A DNA stretch of 5,525 bases, taken from Planctomycetota bacterium (GTDB lineage Bacteria > Planctomycetota > Brocadiia > Brocadiales > Bathyanammoxibiaceae). The position numbers and the translations under genes were made by a program. Below, in pieces: positions 1 to 5,525 of the stretch. The notes beneath the pieces are model-generated. The model did no database searches, was not told where the DNA came from, and saw only the letters and a program-made list of their open reading frames with translations. Within the stretch, counting starts at the first letter, position 1; the number at the start of each line of letters is the position of its first letter. The stretch is taken from assembly GCA_030598065.1 (NCBI GenBank), contig JAUVQR010000119.1, forward strand, positions 1 through 5,525, given 5' to 3'.

Positions 1-161
1 CGGATGGGAATTACAAAACATGCTTCTTCTTTCAAAACTTATAGCGCAAAGCGCGCGGGAGCGCAAAGAAACAAGGGGAGTGCATTATAGAAGTGATTTC
101 CCTGACCGTGACGACGACCTCTGGAAGAGACACATCACCACCCGTATCGGAGCCGCCTGAC
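1..161. other. Region downstream of fabF with no supported gene
   Basis: No convincing coding region is visible on either strand. On the minus strand a perfect TATAAT occurs at 84-89, but there is no credible -35 hexamer 16-18 bp upstream, so I leave it as an isolated match. The GCGC-rich direct repeat at 43-68 is the only clear structure. The next gene of the locus, if any, lies beyond the left edge. Confidence 0.4.
43..68. repeat. Short direct repeat with GCGC hairpins downstream of fabF
   Basis: AGCGCAAAG occurs twice, at 43-51 and 60-68, with a 17-bp period. The same stretch can form short GCGC stems: GCGC-AAA-GCGC (44-54) and GCGC-GGGA-GCGC (53-64). On the minus strand it is followed by TATAAGTTTTG, only a poor U-tract, so a role as a weak terminator of the fab operon is possible but not convincing. 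Two copies are too few to call iterons. Confidence 0.3.
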
Positions 162-1409
162 TTACTTCTCGAACCGGCCCACCAACAAAGAGACGTTGTG
201 CCCGCCAAAGCCAAAGGAGTTTGACATCGCTATTTTGATGTCCACCTCCCGCGCGCTGTTGGGCACCAGGTCAAGTCCGTGGCACTTCGGGTCCGGGTTC
301 TCACAGTTTATCGTGGGCGGAGCGACGCCGTCCCGGATGCCAAGTACGCATACTATAAGCTCCACCGAGCCTGCCGCGCCAAGCAGATGTCCCATCATTG
401 ACTTCGTAGAACTCATGGGAACTTTTCCGGCATGTTTGTTGAAGACCGTGTTTATCGCCGTCGCCTCTATCTCGTCGCCCAACGGCGTTGACGTGGCATG
501 CGCGTTTATGTACGACACGTCCTCGATTGGACACCGCGCGTCTTTCAGGGCGCTTTCCATGGCATATATGGCGCCTCTTCCTGACGGCTCCGGTGCGGCC
601 ATATGGGTGCCGTCCGAACTGAGACCGTAGCCCAACACCTCCGCGTATATATGCGCCCCTCTCTTCTGCGCGTGTTCTAACTCCTCAAGAATCACCACAC
701 CCGCACCCTCCGCCAGCACAAAGCCGTCCCTGTCCCTGTCAAACGGCCTTGAGGCCGCCTGCGGTTCACTGTTCCTGGTAGAAAGCGCCTTCATGTTACT
801 GAAGGCGGCCAGCGCAAGAGGTGTTACAACGGCCTCGCTCCCACCGGAGATGACCACTTCGGCGTCACCCCTCTGCAGGAGCCTAAAGGCCTCTCCGATG
901 GCGTGCGCAGCAGTCGCACACGCGCTAACGACCCCCAGATTGGGACCCTGCAGACCGTACTGTATGCCGACATAACCGGACGCCGCATTTATCATCAGTT
1001 TCGTTATCATGAAGGGAGAGACTCTCGAAGGGCCACGTTTCATTAGGACAGAATGCTGAGACTCCAATTCATGCAGACCGCCCATACCGGAACCGATAAT
1101 AACACCCATCCTGGTTGGGTCTTCCTTTGAAAAATCAAGGCCGGAGTCGTCTACCGCCATCTTGGAGGCGGCAAATGCATACTGCACAAAGGGGTCTAGC
1201 CTGCGGATCTGCTTCTGGTCAAACCAGAGGGTGGGATCAAAATCTTGAATCTCTCCGCCAAAGTGGACTGCGTGGTCTGTGGTATCAAAGCCCTTTATGG
1301 TCTTTATACCACTCTTACCTTGACAGACTGCCGACCAAAATGTTTTTGTGTCACATCCTACGGGGGTAACCGTACCCAAGCCGGTTATTACAACCCTATT
1401 CCCCGGCAT
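162..1409 (-). CDS. fabF: Beta-ketoacyl-ACP synthase II (FabF)
   Basis: FabF elongates acyl-ACP chains by decarboxylative condensation with malonyl-ACP. The 415 residues equal the usual length. The N-terminus RVVITGLGTVTPVG (5-18), the nucleophile Cys164 in SACATAAHAIGEA, His304 in NAHATSTPLGD, Lys336 in STKSMMGH, His341 in the same segment, and the C-terminal NSFGFGGHN (397-405) are all present, giving the Cys-His-His triad of KAS I/II enzymes. Position directly after acpP favours FabF over FabB. The ATG at 1407-1409 follows the acpP stop without a gap; no strong separate Shine-Dalgarno is visible (GAGAAG further upstream at best), which suggests coupling. It is the last recognisable gene of the operon in this window. 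Confidence 0.97.
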   Translation of the reverse strand: MPGNRVVITGLGTVTPVGCDTKTFWSAVCQGKSGIKTIKGFDTTDHAVHFGGEIQDFDPTLWFDQKQIRRLDPFVQYAFAASKMAVDDSGLDFSKEDPTRMGVIIGSGMGGLHELESQHSVLMKRGPSRVSPFMITKLMINAASGYVGIQYGLQGPNLGVVSACATAAHAIGEAFRLLQRGDAEVVISGGSEAVVTPLALAAFSNMKALSTRNSEPQAASRPFDRDRDGFVLAEGAGVVILEELEHAQKRGAHIYAEVLGYGLSSDGTHMAAPEPSGRGAIYAMESALKDARCPIEDVSYINAHATSTPLGDEIEATAINTVFNKHAGKVPMSSTKSMMGHLLGAAGSVELIVCVLGIRDGVAPPTINCENPDPKCHGLDLVPNSAREVDIKIAMSNSFGFGGHNVSLLVGRFEK

Positions 1410-1649
1410 TTATTTGGCCCGCTTCTCAATATAACCAATCGCATCCCCCACTGTCTGAATCTTTTCAGCCTCTTCATCAGGGATGTTCATATCAAAAGCG
1501 TCTTCAAATTCCATGATGAGTTCAACGGTATCAAGGGAGTCTGCACCGAGATCATTCACAAAAGACGATTGTGGCGTAATTTGCTGGGCATTAACGCCCA
1601 TCTGCTTGCTAACCAGCTCGATAACTCTGTCTGCCACGGCTGACGGCAC
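1410..1649 (-). CDS. acpP: Acyl carrier protein
   Basis: ACP carries acyl intermediates on a 4'-phosphopantetheine arm and is the shared substrate of FabD, FabH, FabF and PlsX. The 79-residue acidic protein has the attachment motif GADSLDTVEL with Ser38 as the modified residue, followed by the acidic recognition helix (MEFEDAFDMNIPDEEAEKI split over residues 46-64). The C-terminal TVGDAIGYIEK is also standard. The start is GTG at 1647-1649, supported by AAAGGAGG 8 nt upstream. Its own promoter lies in the preceding gap. The stop TAA directly abuts the fabF ATG with no spacer, so fabF translation is probably coupled to acpP. It sits among fab genes, which favours the fatty acid ACP over a specialised carrier protein. 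Confidence 0.97.
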   Translation of the reverse strand: MPSAVADRVIELVSKQMGVNAQQITPQSSFVNDLGADSLDTVELIMEFEDAFDMNIPDEEAEKIQTVGDAIGYIEKRAK

Positions 1650-1657
1650 GCTTTAGT

Positions 1658-1665
1658 CCTCCTTT
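1658..1665 (-). promoter_or_regulatory. Shine-Dalgarno site of acpP
   Basis: AAAGGAGG on the minus strand lies 8 nt upstream of the GTG at 1647-1649. It is the best ribosome-binding sequence in the window and decides the non-ATG start of acpP. It fits high translation of ACP. Confidence 0.85.
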
Positions 1666-1708
1666 AAACAAAGCCTTTAAATGAAATCGTCGCCTTTTAG
1701 AGTGAAAT

Positions 1709-1737
1709 ACTATAATCAATGTCTGTGAGGATGTCAA
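1709..1737 (-). promoter_or_regulatory. Strong sigma70-type promoter for acpP-fabF
   Basis: On the minus strand TTGACA (1732-1737, 6/6) and TATAGT (1709-1714, 5/6) are separated by exactly 17 bp. The predicted start near 1702 gives a leader of about 53 nt before acpP. A separate promoter suits acpP, since ACP is among the most abundant bacterial proteins and is needed in excess over the enzymes. It would also supply fabF, which abuts acpP. Confidence 0.78.
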
Positions 1738-1752
1738 GTATCTATGCGGGGA

Positions 1753-1832
1753 GGGGGACAGACCCCTGATTCCAAAGACACATTTACCCCGGAAACACGG
1801 GGGAAAAGTCCTGTTCTACCACCGTGTCCCCC
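1753..1832. repeat. Inverted-repeat element of about 80 bp (REP- or MITE-like)
   Basis: The ends are perfect 8-bp inverted repeats, GGGGGACA (1753-1760) and TGTCCCCC (1825-1832). Smaller hairpins nest inside: GGGG-ACAGA-CCCC (1754-1766) and CCCCG-GAAACA-CGGGG (1787-1802). ACACGG (1795-1800) can also pair with CCGTGT (1822-1827). Repeats with GGGGACA...TGTCCCC ends recur in intergenic regions of several bacterial groups, often next to REP-associated tyrosine transposases; linking this copy to them is from memory and unproven. No transposase and no obvious target-site duplication are visible. It could instead be a folded leader or processing site in an operon transcript. Confidence 0.5.
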
Positions 1833-1917
1833 GCGGTACCCTCCGCAGCAGCCCGGCCGACCGGCCTCATCATACCGGAGCGACGCTACCTTACCCGGTC
1901 GTAGCCGCCAGGCGGAA

Positions 1918-2862
1918 TCATTGACTGAGTACGGCACTCAGGGCATCTATCGTATCTACGCTGTTGGTCCGTTTACTGCGGTCTATCCTGCGCAGCAGGC
2001 CGCTCAACACCTTGCCGGGGCCGACCTCATAGAACTCGTCCACACCGTCCCGGATAAGTCTTTCCATCGACTGCGTCCAGCGCACCGGACTGGTAATCTG
2101 GGCCACAAGCGCGTTCTTAATCTCTTCCGGCTCGCCAACATACTCCGCACTCACGTTGGCAACCACAGGCACGCCAGCCTTAACAACACTCAGCCCTTCG
2201 AGCTCCGCCTTCATACTAGCCTGTGCCGGGGCCACAAGCGGGGAATGAAAGGCCCCACTGACCTTGAGCGGAACGGCCTTGCCTCCCTTACCCTTAGCGA
2301 GCCTCGCCGCCTCCTCCAACGCCTTATTCTCTCCTGAAATGACCACCTGCCCCGGGCAGTTATAGTTGGCCACGCAAATGACCCCATGCGCGGAGGCCTC
2401 TCGACAGATGTCGTCCACGTCATCATCCGCCAGGCCCAGGATGGCAGTCATACCACTTGCGGTACCTTCAGTGGCCTCGTGCATGTACCTGCCTCTCTTG
2501 TGGACGATTCGAATGGCGTCCTCCAGACCGATCGCCCCTGCGAACACCAGCGCGGTATATTCACCTAGGCTGTGACCGCATGCGGCATGGCACGCTGTGG
2601 CACCAGCTCCCTTAAGGGACCTGAAGACCTCCAGCATGGCGACGCTGGTCACCAGAATCGCGGGCTGAGAAATGAGGGTCTTGGAGAGTTCCGTCTCTTC
2701 GCCACTGAAGCATATCTGCGCGAGGTCAAGGCCCAGGACGTCGTTGGCCCTGTGGTATATCTCCCTTGCGACTTCAAACTCGTCAAAGAAATCTTTGCCC
2801 ATACCTACATGCTGGGCGCCCTGACCGGGGAATAGGAAGGCCCATTTTGCAGCTCCTACCAT
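1918..2862 (-). CDS. fabD: Malonyl-CoA:ACP transacylase (FabD)
   Basis: FabD moves the malonyl group from malonyl-CoA to the phosphopantetheine arm of ACP and so provides the extender unit for FabH and FabF. The 314 residues match the usual length. Visible landmarks are FPGQGAQ (11-17), the nucleophile Ser98 in GHSLGEYTAL, the malonyl-binding Arg123 in HKRGRYM, the catalytic His206 in GAFHSPLV, and the late VGPGKVLSGLLRR segment (280-292). The ATG at 2860-2862 is chosen because AFLFPGQG follows within eight residues, as in other FabD proteins. The start overlaps the end of fabH in ATGGTAG, so translation is probably coupled to fabH; no strong separate ribosome site is evident. Downstream the usual next gene, fabG, is missing and a 268-bp non-coding gap follows. 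Confidence 0.97.
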   Translation of the reverse strand: MVGAAKWAFLFPGQGAQHVGMGKDFFDEFEVAREIYHRANDVLGLDLAQICFSGEETELSKTLISQPAILVTSVAMLEVFRSLKGAGATACHAACGHSLGEYTALVFAGAIGLEDAIRIVHKRGRYMHEATEGTASGMTAILGLADDDVDDICREASAHGVICVANYNCPGQVVISGENKALEEAARLAKGKGGKAVPLKVSGAFHSPLVAPAQASMKAELEGLSVVKAGVPVVANVSAEYVGEPEEIKNALVAQITSPVRWTQSMERLIRDGVDEFYEVGPGKVLSGLLRRIDRSKRTNSVDTIDALSAVLSQ

Positions 2863-3854
2863 CTAATTACGGAGGAACTCCAGGTAAGCCCACCACCAAA
2901 AGCCGCCAAAAGGACAAGGTCTCCGCTCTTAAGCTTCCCGGACTTCTTGACCTCATCAATGGCGATTGGGATAGATGCAGAAGATGTGTTGCCGTATTTC
3001 TCAATGTTAAGGAACGCCTTCTCCTTTGGGATGTTCATGCGCTCCATAGTGGCCTCTATGATACGAAAGTTGCTCTGGTGCAGGATGAACATGCTGAAAT
3101 CATCCACCTTATAGCCGGAGGAGTCTATGGTCTTTTTCATAACCTTGGTGAGGTTTTGTATCGCCAGCTTAAAGACCTCCCTGCCGCGGAATTTTATGTA
3201 GTGGAGCCTGTCCTTTATGCTCTTTGAAGAGGACGGTATCTTGGAACCGCCGGCGGGTATCCCCAACACGTCGGCATACTTACCGTCCGCGCCCAGGAAT
3301 GTGGACAACACCTCCGGGGAGCCCTTCCCGTTCATCCTCTGCAACAGGATGGCGCCGGCGCCATCACCGAACAAGATGCACGTAGACCGGTCCTCGTAAT
3401 CCACCACCGTTGAGAGACACTCCGAACCTATCACCAGCACGTTATCCAGCCCCGCACGAACGTAGTTCTGACCGATTGAAAGCGCGTAAATAAACCCCGC
3501 GCACGCGGCGAGCACGTCAAACGCGCCAGCGTCGGTGGCCCCTATCTTCTGTTGCACGTAACAGGAGGTGGAGGGGAAAAGGCTGTCCGGCGTGATGGTT
3601 GAGGTAATTATGAGTTGGACGTCTTTAGGGGAAACCCTGGCATCTTTGAGCGCCATCAAGGCGGCCTTGGAGGCAAGGTCCGAAGCTGCCACGCCACTTT
3701 CCACGATGCGACGTTCCTTTATGCCCGTGCGCTTGACTATCCACTCGTCGGTGGTATCGACCATTTTCTCCAGGTCTTTATTGGTCAATATTTTTGGCGG
3801 GAGATAAGCGCCTGTGCCAGTCATTGCCACACGATAACTACGGTTTCCCATCAT
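2856..3854 (-). CDS. fabH: Beta-ketoacyl-ACP synthase III (FabH)
   Basis: FabH starts fatty acid chains by condensing an acyl-CoA, usually acetyl-CoA, with malonyl-ACP in the cytoplasm. The 332-residue protein has the expected thiolase-fold landmarks: GTGAYLPP near the N-terminus (13-20), DTTDEWIVKRTGI (33-45), the nucleophile Cys118 in LAACAGF, His259 in ILHQSN, and Asn289 in YGNTSSASIP. The C-terminus, FGGGLTWSSSVIRW, is typical. The Cys-His-Asn triad is therefore complete. LHQSN replaces the commoner PHQAN around the histidine, a mild variant. The start is one of two tandem ATGs (3852-3854 or 3849-3851). The only good Shine-Dalgarno sequence, AGGAGA at 3873-3878, lies 18 nt from the first ATG, which is unusually far. 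Its end overlaps fabD by 7 nt. Substrate preference (straight or branched primer) cannot be read from this. Confidence 0.96.
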   Translation of the reverse strand: MMGNRSYRVAMTGTGAYLPPKILTNKDLEKMVDTTDEWIVKRTGIKERRIVESGVAASDLASKAALMALKDARVSPKDVQLIITSTITPDSLFPSTSCYVQQKIGATDAGAFDVLAACAGFIYALSIGQNYVRAGLDNVLVIGSECLSTVVDYEDRSTCILFGDGAGAILLQRMNGKGSPEVLSTFLGADGKYADVLGIPAGGSKIPSSSKSIKDRLHYIKFRGREVFKLAIQNLTKVMKKTIDSSGYKVDDFSMFILHQSNFRIIEATMERMNIPKEKAFLNIEKYGNTSSASIPIAIDEVKKSGKLKSGDLVLLAAFGGGLTWSSSVIRW

Positions 3855-3891
3855 GATTTTTTTGGAAAATGGTCTCCTGGAAATTTAACGG

Positions 3892-4920
3892 CTACTCTAC
3901 GGCGGTACCTTCATAAACGCCGCATTTCTCCATCTCGGTAACGATATGGCTGTTCACCTGATGCTTGCCGAACTGAAGGGCCTCTCTTATGGAGCTTGTT
4001 ATGGCCTTGGAATCAGACCGTCCGTGACAAATGATGCAGATACCCTCCACTCCCAGCAGGGGCACCCCGCCATACTCGGAATAGTCCATCCTGTTCTTCA
4101 TCCTCTTCAACGCCGGCTTCAACAGCTTGAGCCCTATCTTCGTGCGTGTTTCGCTTGACGCCTCAAACCTCAGCACGTGCATAAGGCTCTCGGCAAGCCC
4201 CTCTGCAAACTTTATGAGCACGTTCCCGACAAATCCGTCACAAACTATTATGTCAAACTCGCCCTCAAGTATGTCCAGGCCCTCGGAGTTTCCCACGAAA
4301 TTCAGATTTGACCGCTTCAGCAGCGCGTGGGTCTCTTTGGCCAGGTCGTTCCCCTTGCTGTGCTCGGTACCGATGTTCAACAGGCCAACCCTCGGTTCCT
4401 TGACCTCAAGAATATACTTGCTGAAGACCGTAGCCATAACGGCATACTGGAACAGATGCATTGGTTTACACTTAAGGTTGGCCCCTATGTCGGCTATAAG
4501 GCAACTGCCAAAACGTGTCGGAATGGTGGCTGCCAGACACGGCCTTAACACACCCTTGAGCCTCCGCAGGCGCATGGTGCTGGCGGCCACGGCCGCGCCC
4601 GTATTGCCCGCGCTCACTATCGCCTCCGCCTCCCCGCTCGCAACCATCTCAACGCACCTTGTGATGGAAGAGTCCGCCTTCTGCCGGAGCGCGGACACTC
4701 CCGGCTCATCCATACCCACTACCTGAGAGGCATGCTTGATTGATATGTTACGAAGCTTCGTAAGGTGCGGTTGCAGTTTCTTCAGAATCTTCGCTAGAAC
4801 AGGCTCGTCACCCACAAGGATTATCTCATCCTTGGGAAACTTGGCCGCCGCCCGAAACGCCCCCTTGACTATCTCTTCGGGTGCCCTGTCGCCACCCATC
4901 GCGTCTACTGCTACACGCAC
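3892..4920 (-). CDS. plsX: Phosphate acyltransferase PlsX (acyl-ACP:phosphate acyltransferase)
   Basis: PlsX is a peripheral membrane enzyme that transfers the acyl chain from acyl-ACP to inorganic phosphate. The acyl-phosphate product is used by PlsY to make lysophosphatidic acid, the first step of phospholipid synthesis. The 342-residue length is typical. Family motifs appear in order: DAMGGDRAP (6-14), SAGNTGA (103-109), ADIGAN (143-148), NIGTEHSKGND (182-192), GNSEG-DI (210-217), VCDGFVGNVLIK (226-237) and YGGVPLLGVEG...CHGRSDS (283-304). The start is a GTG at 4918-4920, supported by AAAGGA (4927-4932) 6 nt upstream inside the last codons of rpmF. The rpmF stop and this start are 1 nt apart, which suggests translational coupling. 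No expected motif is missing. Confidence 0.97.
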   Translation of the reverse strand: MRVAVDAMGGDRAPEEIVKGAFRAAAKFPKDEIILVGDEPVLAKILKKLQPHLTKLRNISIKHASQVVGMDEPGVSALRQKADSSITRCVEMVASGEAEAIVSAGNTGAAVAASTMRLRRLKGVLRPCLAATIPTRFGSCLIADIGANLKCKPMHLFQYAVMATVFSKYILEVKEPRVGLLNIGTEHSKGNDLAKETHALLKRSNLNFVGNSEGLDILEGEFDIIVCDGFVGNVLIKFAEGLAESLMHVLRFEASSETRTKIGLKLLKPALKRMKNRMDYSEYGGVPLLGVEGICIICHGRSDSKAITSSIREALQFGKHQVNSHIVTEMEKCGVYEGTAVE

Positions 4921-4921
4921 T

Positions 4922-5152
4922 CTATATCCTTTCTACCGCAACGGCCTGCCTGCCGTTATAGTAACCACAATTATGACAGATAGTGTGAGCAGCCTTTACG
5001 TGCTTGCATTGCGGACAGACAAACCGCTTTGACAGGCTACCCGAGGCCCGCTCTATGCTTTCCAGACTTGGAATGTTCGGAGCAAGAAGCCCGTCGTGCG
5101 CACGCCTCTTGCCTCTTCTGGACCCTGTATGTCTTCTTTTTGGATGAGGCAT
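4922..5152 (-). CDS. rpmF: 50S ribosomal protein bL32 (zinc-binding type)
   Basis: bL32 is a small basic protein of the large ribosomal subunit. The N-terminus, PKRRHTGSRRGKRRAHD (residues 4-20), is the conserved rRNA-binding segment, and the C-terminal half carries two Cys pairs, CPQC (46-49) and CHNC (59-62), followed by GYYNGR, as in zinc-ribbon L32. At 76 residues it is longer than the usual 56-60. The extra length lies mainly between residues 27 and 44, ahead of the first Cys pair, plus a short C-terminal tail. The ATG at 5152 is chosen because the conserved PKRR block follows immediately. Its ribosome site is weak (GGGGA, 4 nt away). It is first in the lipid operon, with the stop codon 1 nt before plsX, matching the widespread rpmF-plsX pairing. 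Confidence 0.95.
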   Translation of the reverse strand: MPHPKRRHTGSRRGKRRAHDGLLAPNIPSLESIERASGSLSKRFVCPQCKHVKAAHTICHNCGYYNGRQAVAVERI

Positions 5153-5348
5153 ACTATCCCCGATACTCGACTTGAAAACTCACGGAAAGAAAAAGGAATG
5201 GCAATTTGTGTACCAACTTCACCTTCGCTTTTCTATAGGTCATCTTATAGCTATACCAGAACAACACTTACGTTCATAAAAGAGACCCGTTAATTCTGTG
5301 AATACTATTACTCTATGTATCCGTTGTCAAGCAAAATCCGGCGACCTG
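5153..5348. other. Intergenic region and rpmF leader (196 bp)
   Basis: This stretch separates the DUF2284 gene from rpmF and contains the rpmF promoter near its distal end. No intrinsic terminator with a U-tract is visible after the DUF2284 stop. The leader carries TATAGCTATA at 5246-5255 and a second CTATAG at 5233-5238. A weak GGGGA ribosome-binding sequence (5157-5161) lies 4 nt ahead of the rpmF ATG. A 29-codon frame (5154-5243, minus) ends 1 nt before that ATG; I do not call it a gene. Confidence 0.6.
5302..5330 (-). promoter_or_regulatory. Sigma70-type promoter for the rpmF-plsX-fabH-fabD operon
   Basis: On the minus strand a perfect TTGACA -35 box (5325-5330) is followed after exactly 17 bp by TAGTAT (5302-5307), a 4/6 match to the -10 consensus. 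The predicted start near 5295 would give a leader of about 140 nt before rpmF. The -35 box begins only 18 bp after the DUF2284 stop codon, so rpmF and following genes can be transcribed independently of that gene. The leader is AT-rich and holds a 10-bp palindrome, TATAGCTATA (5246-5255). I see no match to the FapR or FadR operator consensus as I remember them. Confidence 0.7.
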
Positions 5349-5525
5349 TTACCCTAAGAGCACCATCCCAAAGTATTTCACATAGGTGCCCCTTTCCTCA
5401 AGAAAACAGACCTCAAAGCCGTTATTCCTCACCGTCTGGAAGACGTCTATACCGCAGGCCTCCATCGACGGCCGGGCGTGATACGGCATGATGCACGGTT
5501 GTTCCTCAGGACATTCCGGGCAGAG
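5349..5525 (-). CDS. DUF2284 putative metal-binding protein, 3' end only (C-terminal 58 residues)
   Basis: This open frame enters from the right edge and ends at a TAA at 5349-5351, so the N-terminus lies outside the window. The visible part has a cysteine cluster (CPEC, then C after six residues) followed by ARPSMEACGIDV and a hydrophobic end, YFGMVLL. That arrangement, Cys-rich segment then ARPSMEA-GIDV near the C-terminus, is the signature I know from DUF2284 proteins, which are small predicted metal-binding proteins common in anaerobes. Their biochemical role is not established, so I assign none. The gene points the same way as the fatty acid cluster but is separated from rpmF by 196 bp containing a good promoter, so it is probably a separate transcription unit. 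It sits where many genomes have yceD (DUF177), to which it shows no resemblance. Confidence 0.82.
   Translation of the reverse strand, partial: LCPECPEEQPCIMPYHARPSMEACGIDVFQTVRNNGFEVCFLEERGTYVKYFGMVLLG

Larger units (their letters stand above)
1650..1917. other. Non-coding gap between fabD and acpP, at the usual position of fabG
   Basis: This 268-bp gap is the largest inside the cluster. Reading along the minus strand, it starts with a GC-rich part (about 1833-1917) full of palindromes: CCGCC-A-GGCGG (1905-1915) right after the fabD stop, GGCCG-AC-CGGCC (1855-1866), and CCGCGG (1831-1836). None is followed by a U-tract, so I do not call a terminator. An inverted-repeat element (1753-1832) comes next, then the acpP promoter (1709-1737) and its ribosome site. 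I looked for FabG motifs (Rossmann GxxxGxG, YxxxK, the C-terminal GG end) and saw none, so this is not an evident fabG remnant. Confidence 0.75.

Noticed and set aside
84..89. TATAAT on the minus strand downstream of fabF as a promoter
   Set aside because: No -35 hexamer with reasonable match lies 16-18 bp upstream, and no gene start is visible downstream within the window.
32..214. 60-codon minus-strand frame overlapping the end of fabF
   Set aside because: It overlaps the conserved fabF C-terminus in another frame, resembles no family I know and has no ribosome site.
1905..1915. CCGCC-A-GGCGG palindrome after the fabD stop as an intrinsic terminator
   Set aside because: The loop would be one base and no U-tract follows; it is better described as a short palindrome.
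1734..1937. 67-codon minus-strand frame across the fabD-acpP gap
   Set aside because: Composition is Gly/Arg-rich and driven by GC-rich palindromes; it includes the inverted-repeat element, overlaps the end of fabD and the acpP -35 box, and matches no FabG motif.
1744..2337. 197-codon plus-strand frame antisense to fabD
   Set aside because: It is a shadow of fabD on the opposite strand, with low-complexity Pro/Arg/His composition and no ribosome site or family resemblance.
4127..4726. 199-codon plus-strand frame antisense to plsX
   Set aside because: Ser/Pro/Ala-rich antisense shadow of a fully conserved gene.
1..5525. CRISPR array, tRNA, rRNA or defence system
   Set aside because: No regularly spaced repeats, no tRNA-like or rRNA-like sequence and no accessory genes are visible; nearly all of the window is explained by conserved lipid synthesis genes.

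Overview
The window holds a bacterial type II fatty acid and phospholipid synthesis locus. All genes lie on the minus strand, so they read from high to low coordinates. In transcription order the layout is: the 3' end of a DUF2284 gene (5349-5525), an intergenic promoter region, rpmF (4922-5152), plsX (3892-4920), fabH (2856-3854), fabD (1918-2862), a 268-bp non-coding gap, acpP (1410-1649) and fabF (162-1409). About 160 bp without a convincing gene follow fabF. Every gene carries its expected catalytic or binding residues, and I see no frameshift or truncation apart from the DUF2284 gene, which is cut by the window edge.

The genes work as one supply line. AcpP carries the growing acyl chain. 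FabD loads malonyl onto ACP, FabH starts chains from acyl-CoA plus malonyl-ACP, and FabF elongates them. PlsX turns finished acyl-ACP into acyl-phosphate for membrane lipid synthesis. RpmF is ribosomal protein bL32, often co-transcribed with this cluster, which links ribosome and membrane production. Spacing is tight: 1 nt between rpmF and plsX, a 7-nt overlap of fabH and fabD, and acpP directly abutting fabF. Two sigma70-type promoters with perfect TTGACA -35 boxes and 17-bp spacers are visible. One is upstream of rpmF and the other, apparently stronger, is directly upstream of acpP.

Two departures from the textbook order (yceD-rpmF-plsX-fabH-fabD-fabG-acpP-fabF) stand out. fabG is absent from its usual place between fabD and acpP; that place holds GC-rich palindromes and an inverted-repeat element of about 80 bp with GGGGGACA/TGTCCCCC ends. 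Upstream of rpmF there is no yceD (DUF177) gene but an unrelated DUF2284 gene.

The organism is a bacterium of moderate GC content (about mid-50s percent by eye) with ordinary sigma70 promoters and strong Shine-Dalgarno sites. A DUF2284 gene and GGGGACA-type repeats fit an anaerobic lineage such as Planctomycetota (Brocadiales-like) or Desulfobacterota, but this is a weak inference. I found no undescribed system here; this is mainly a conserved housekeeping locus with a few local oddities.
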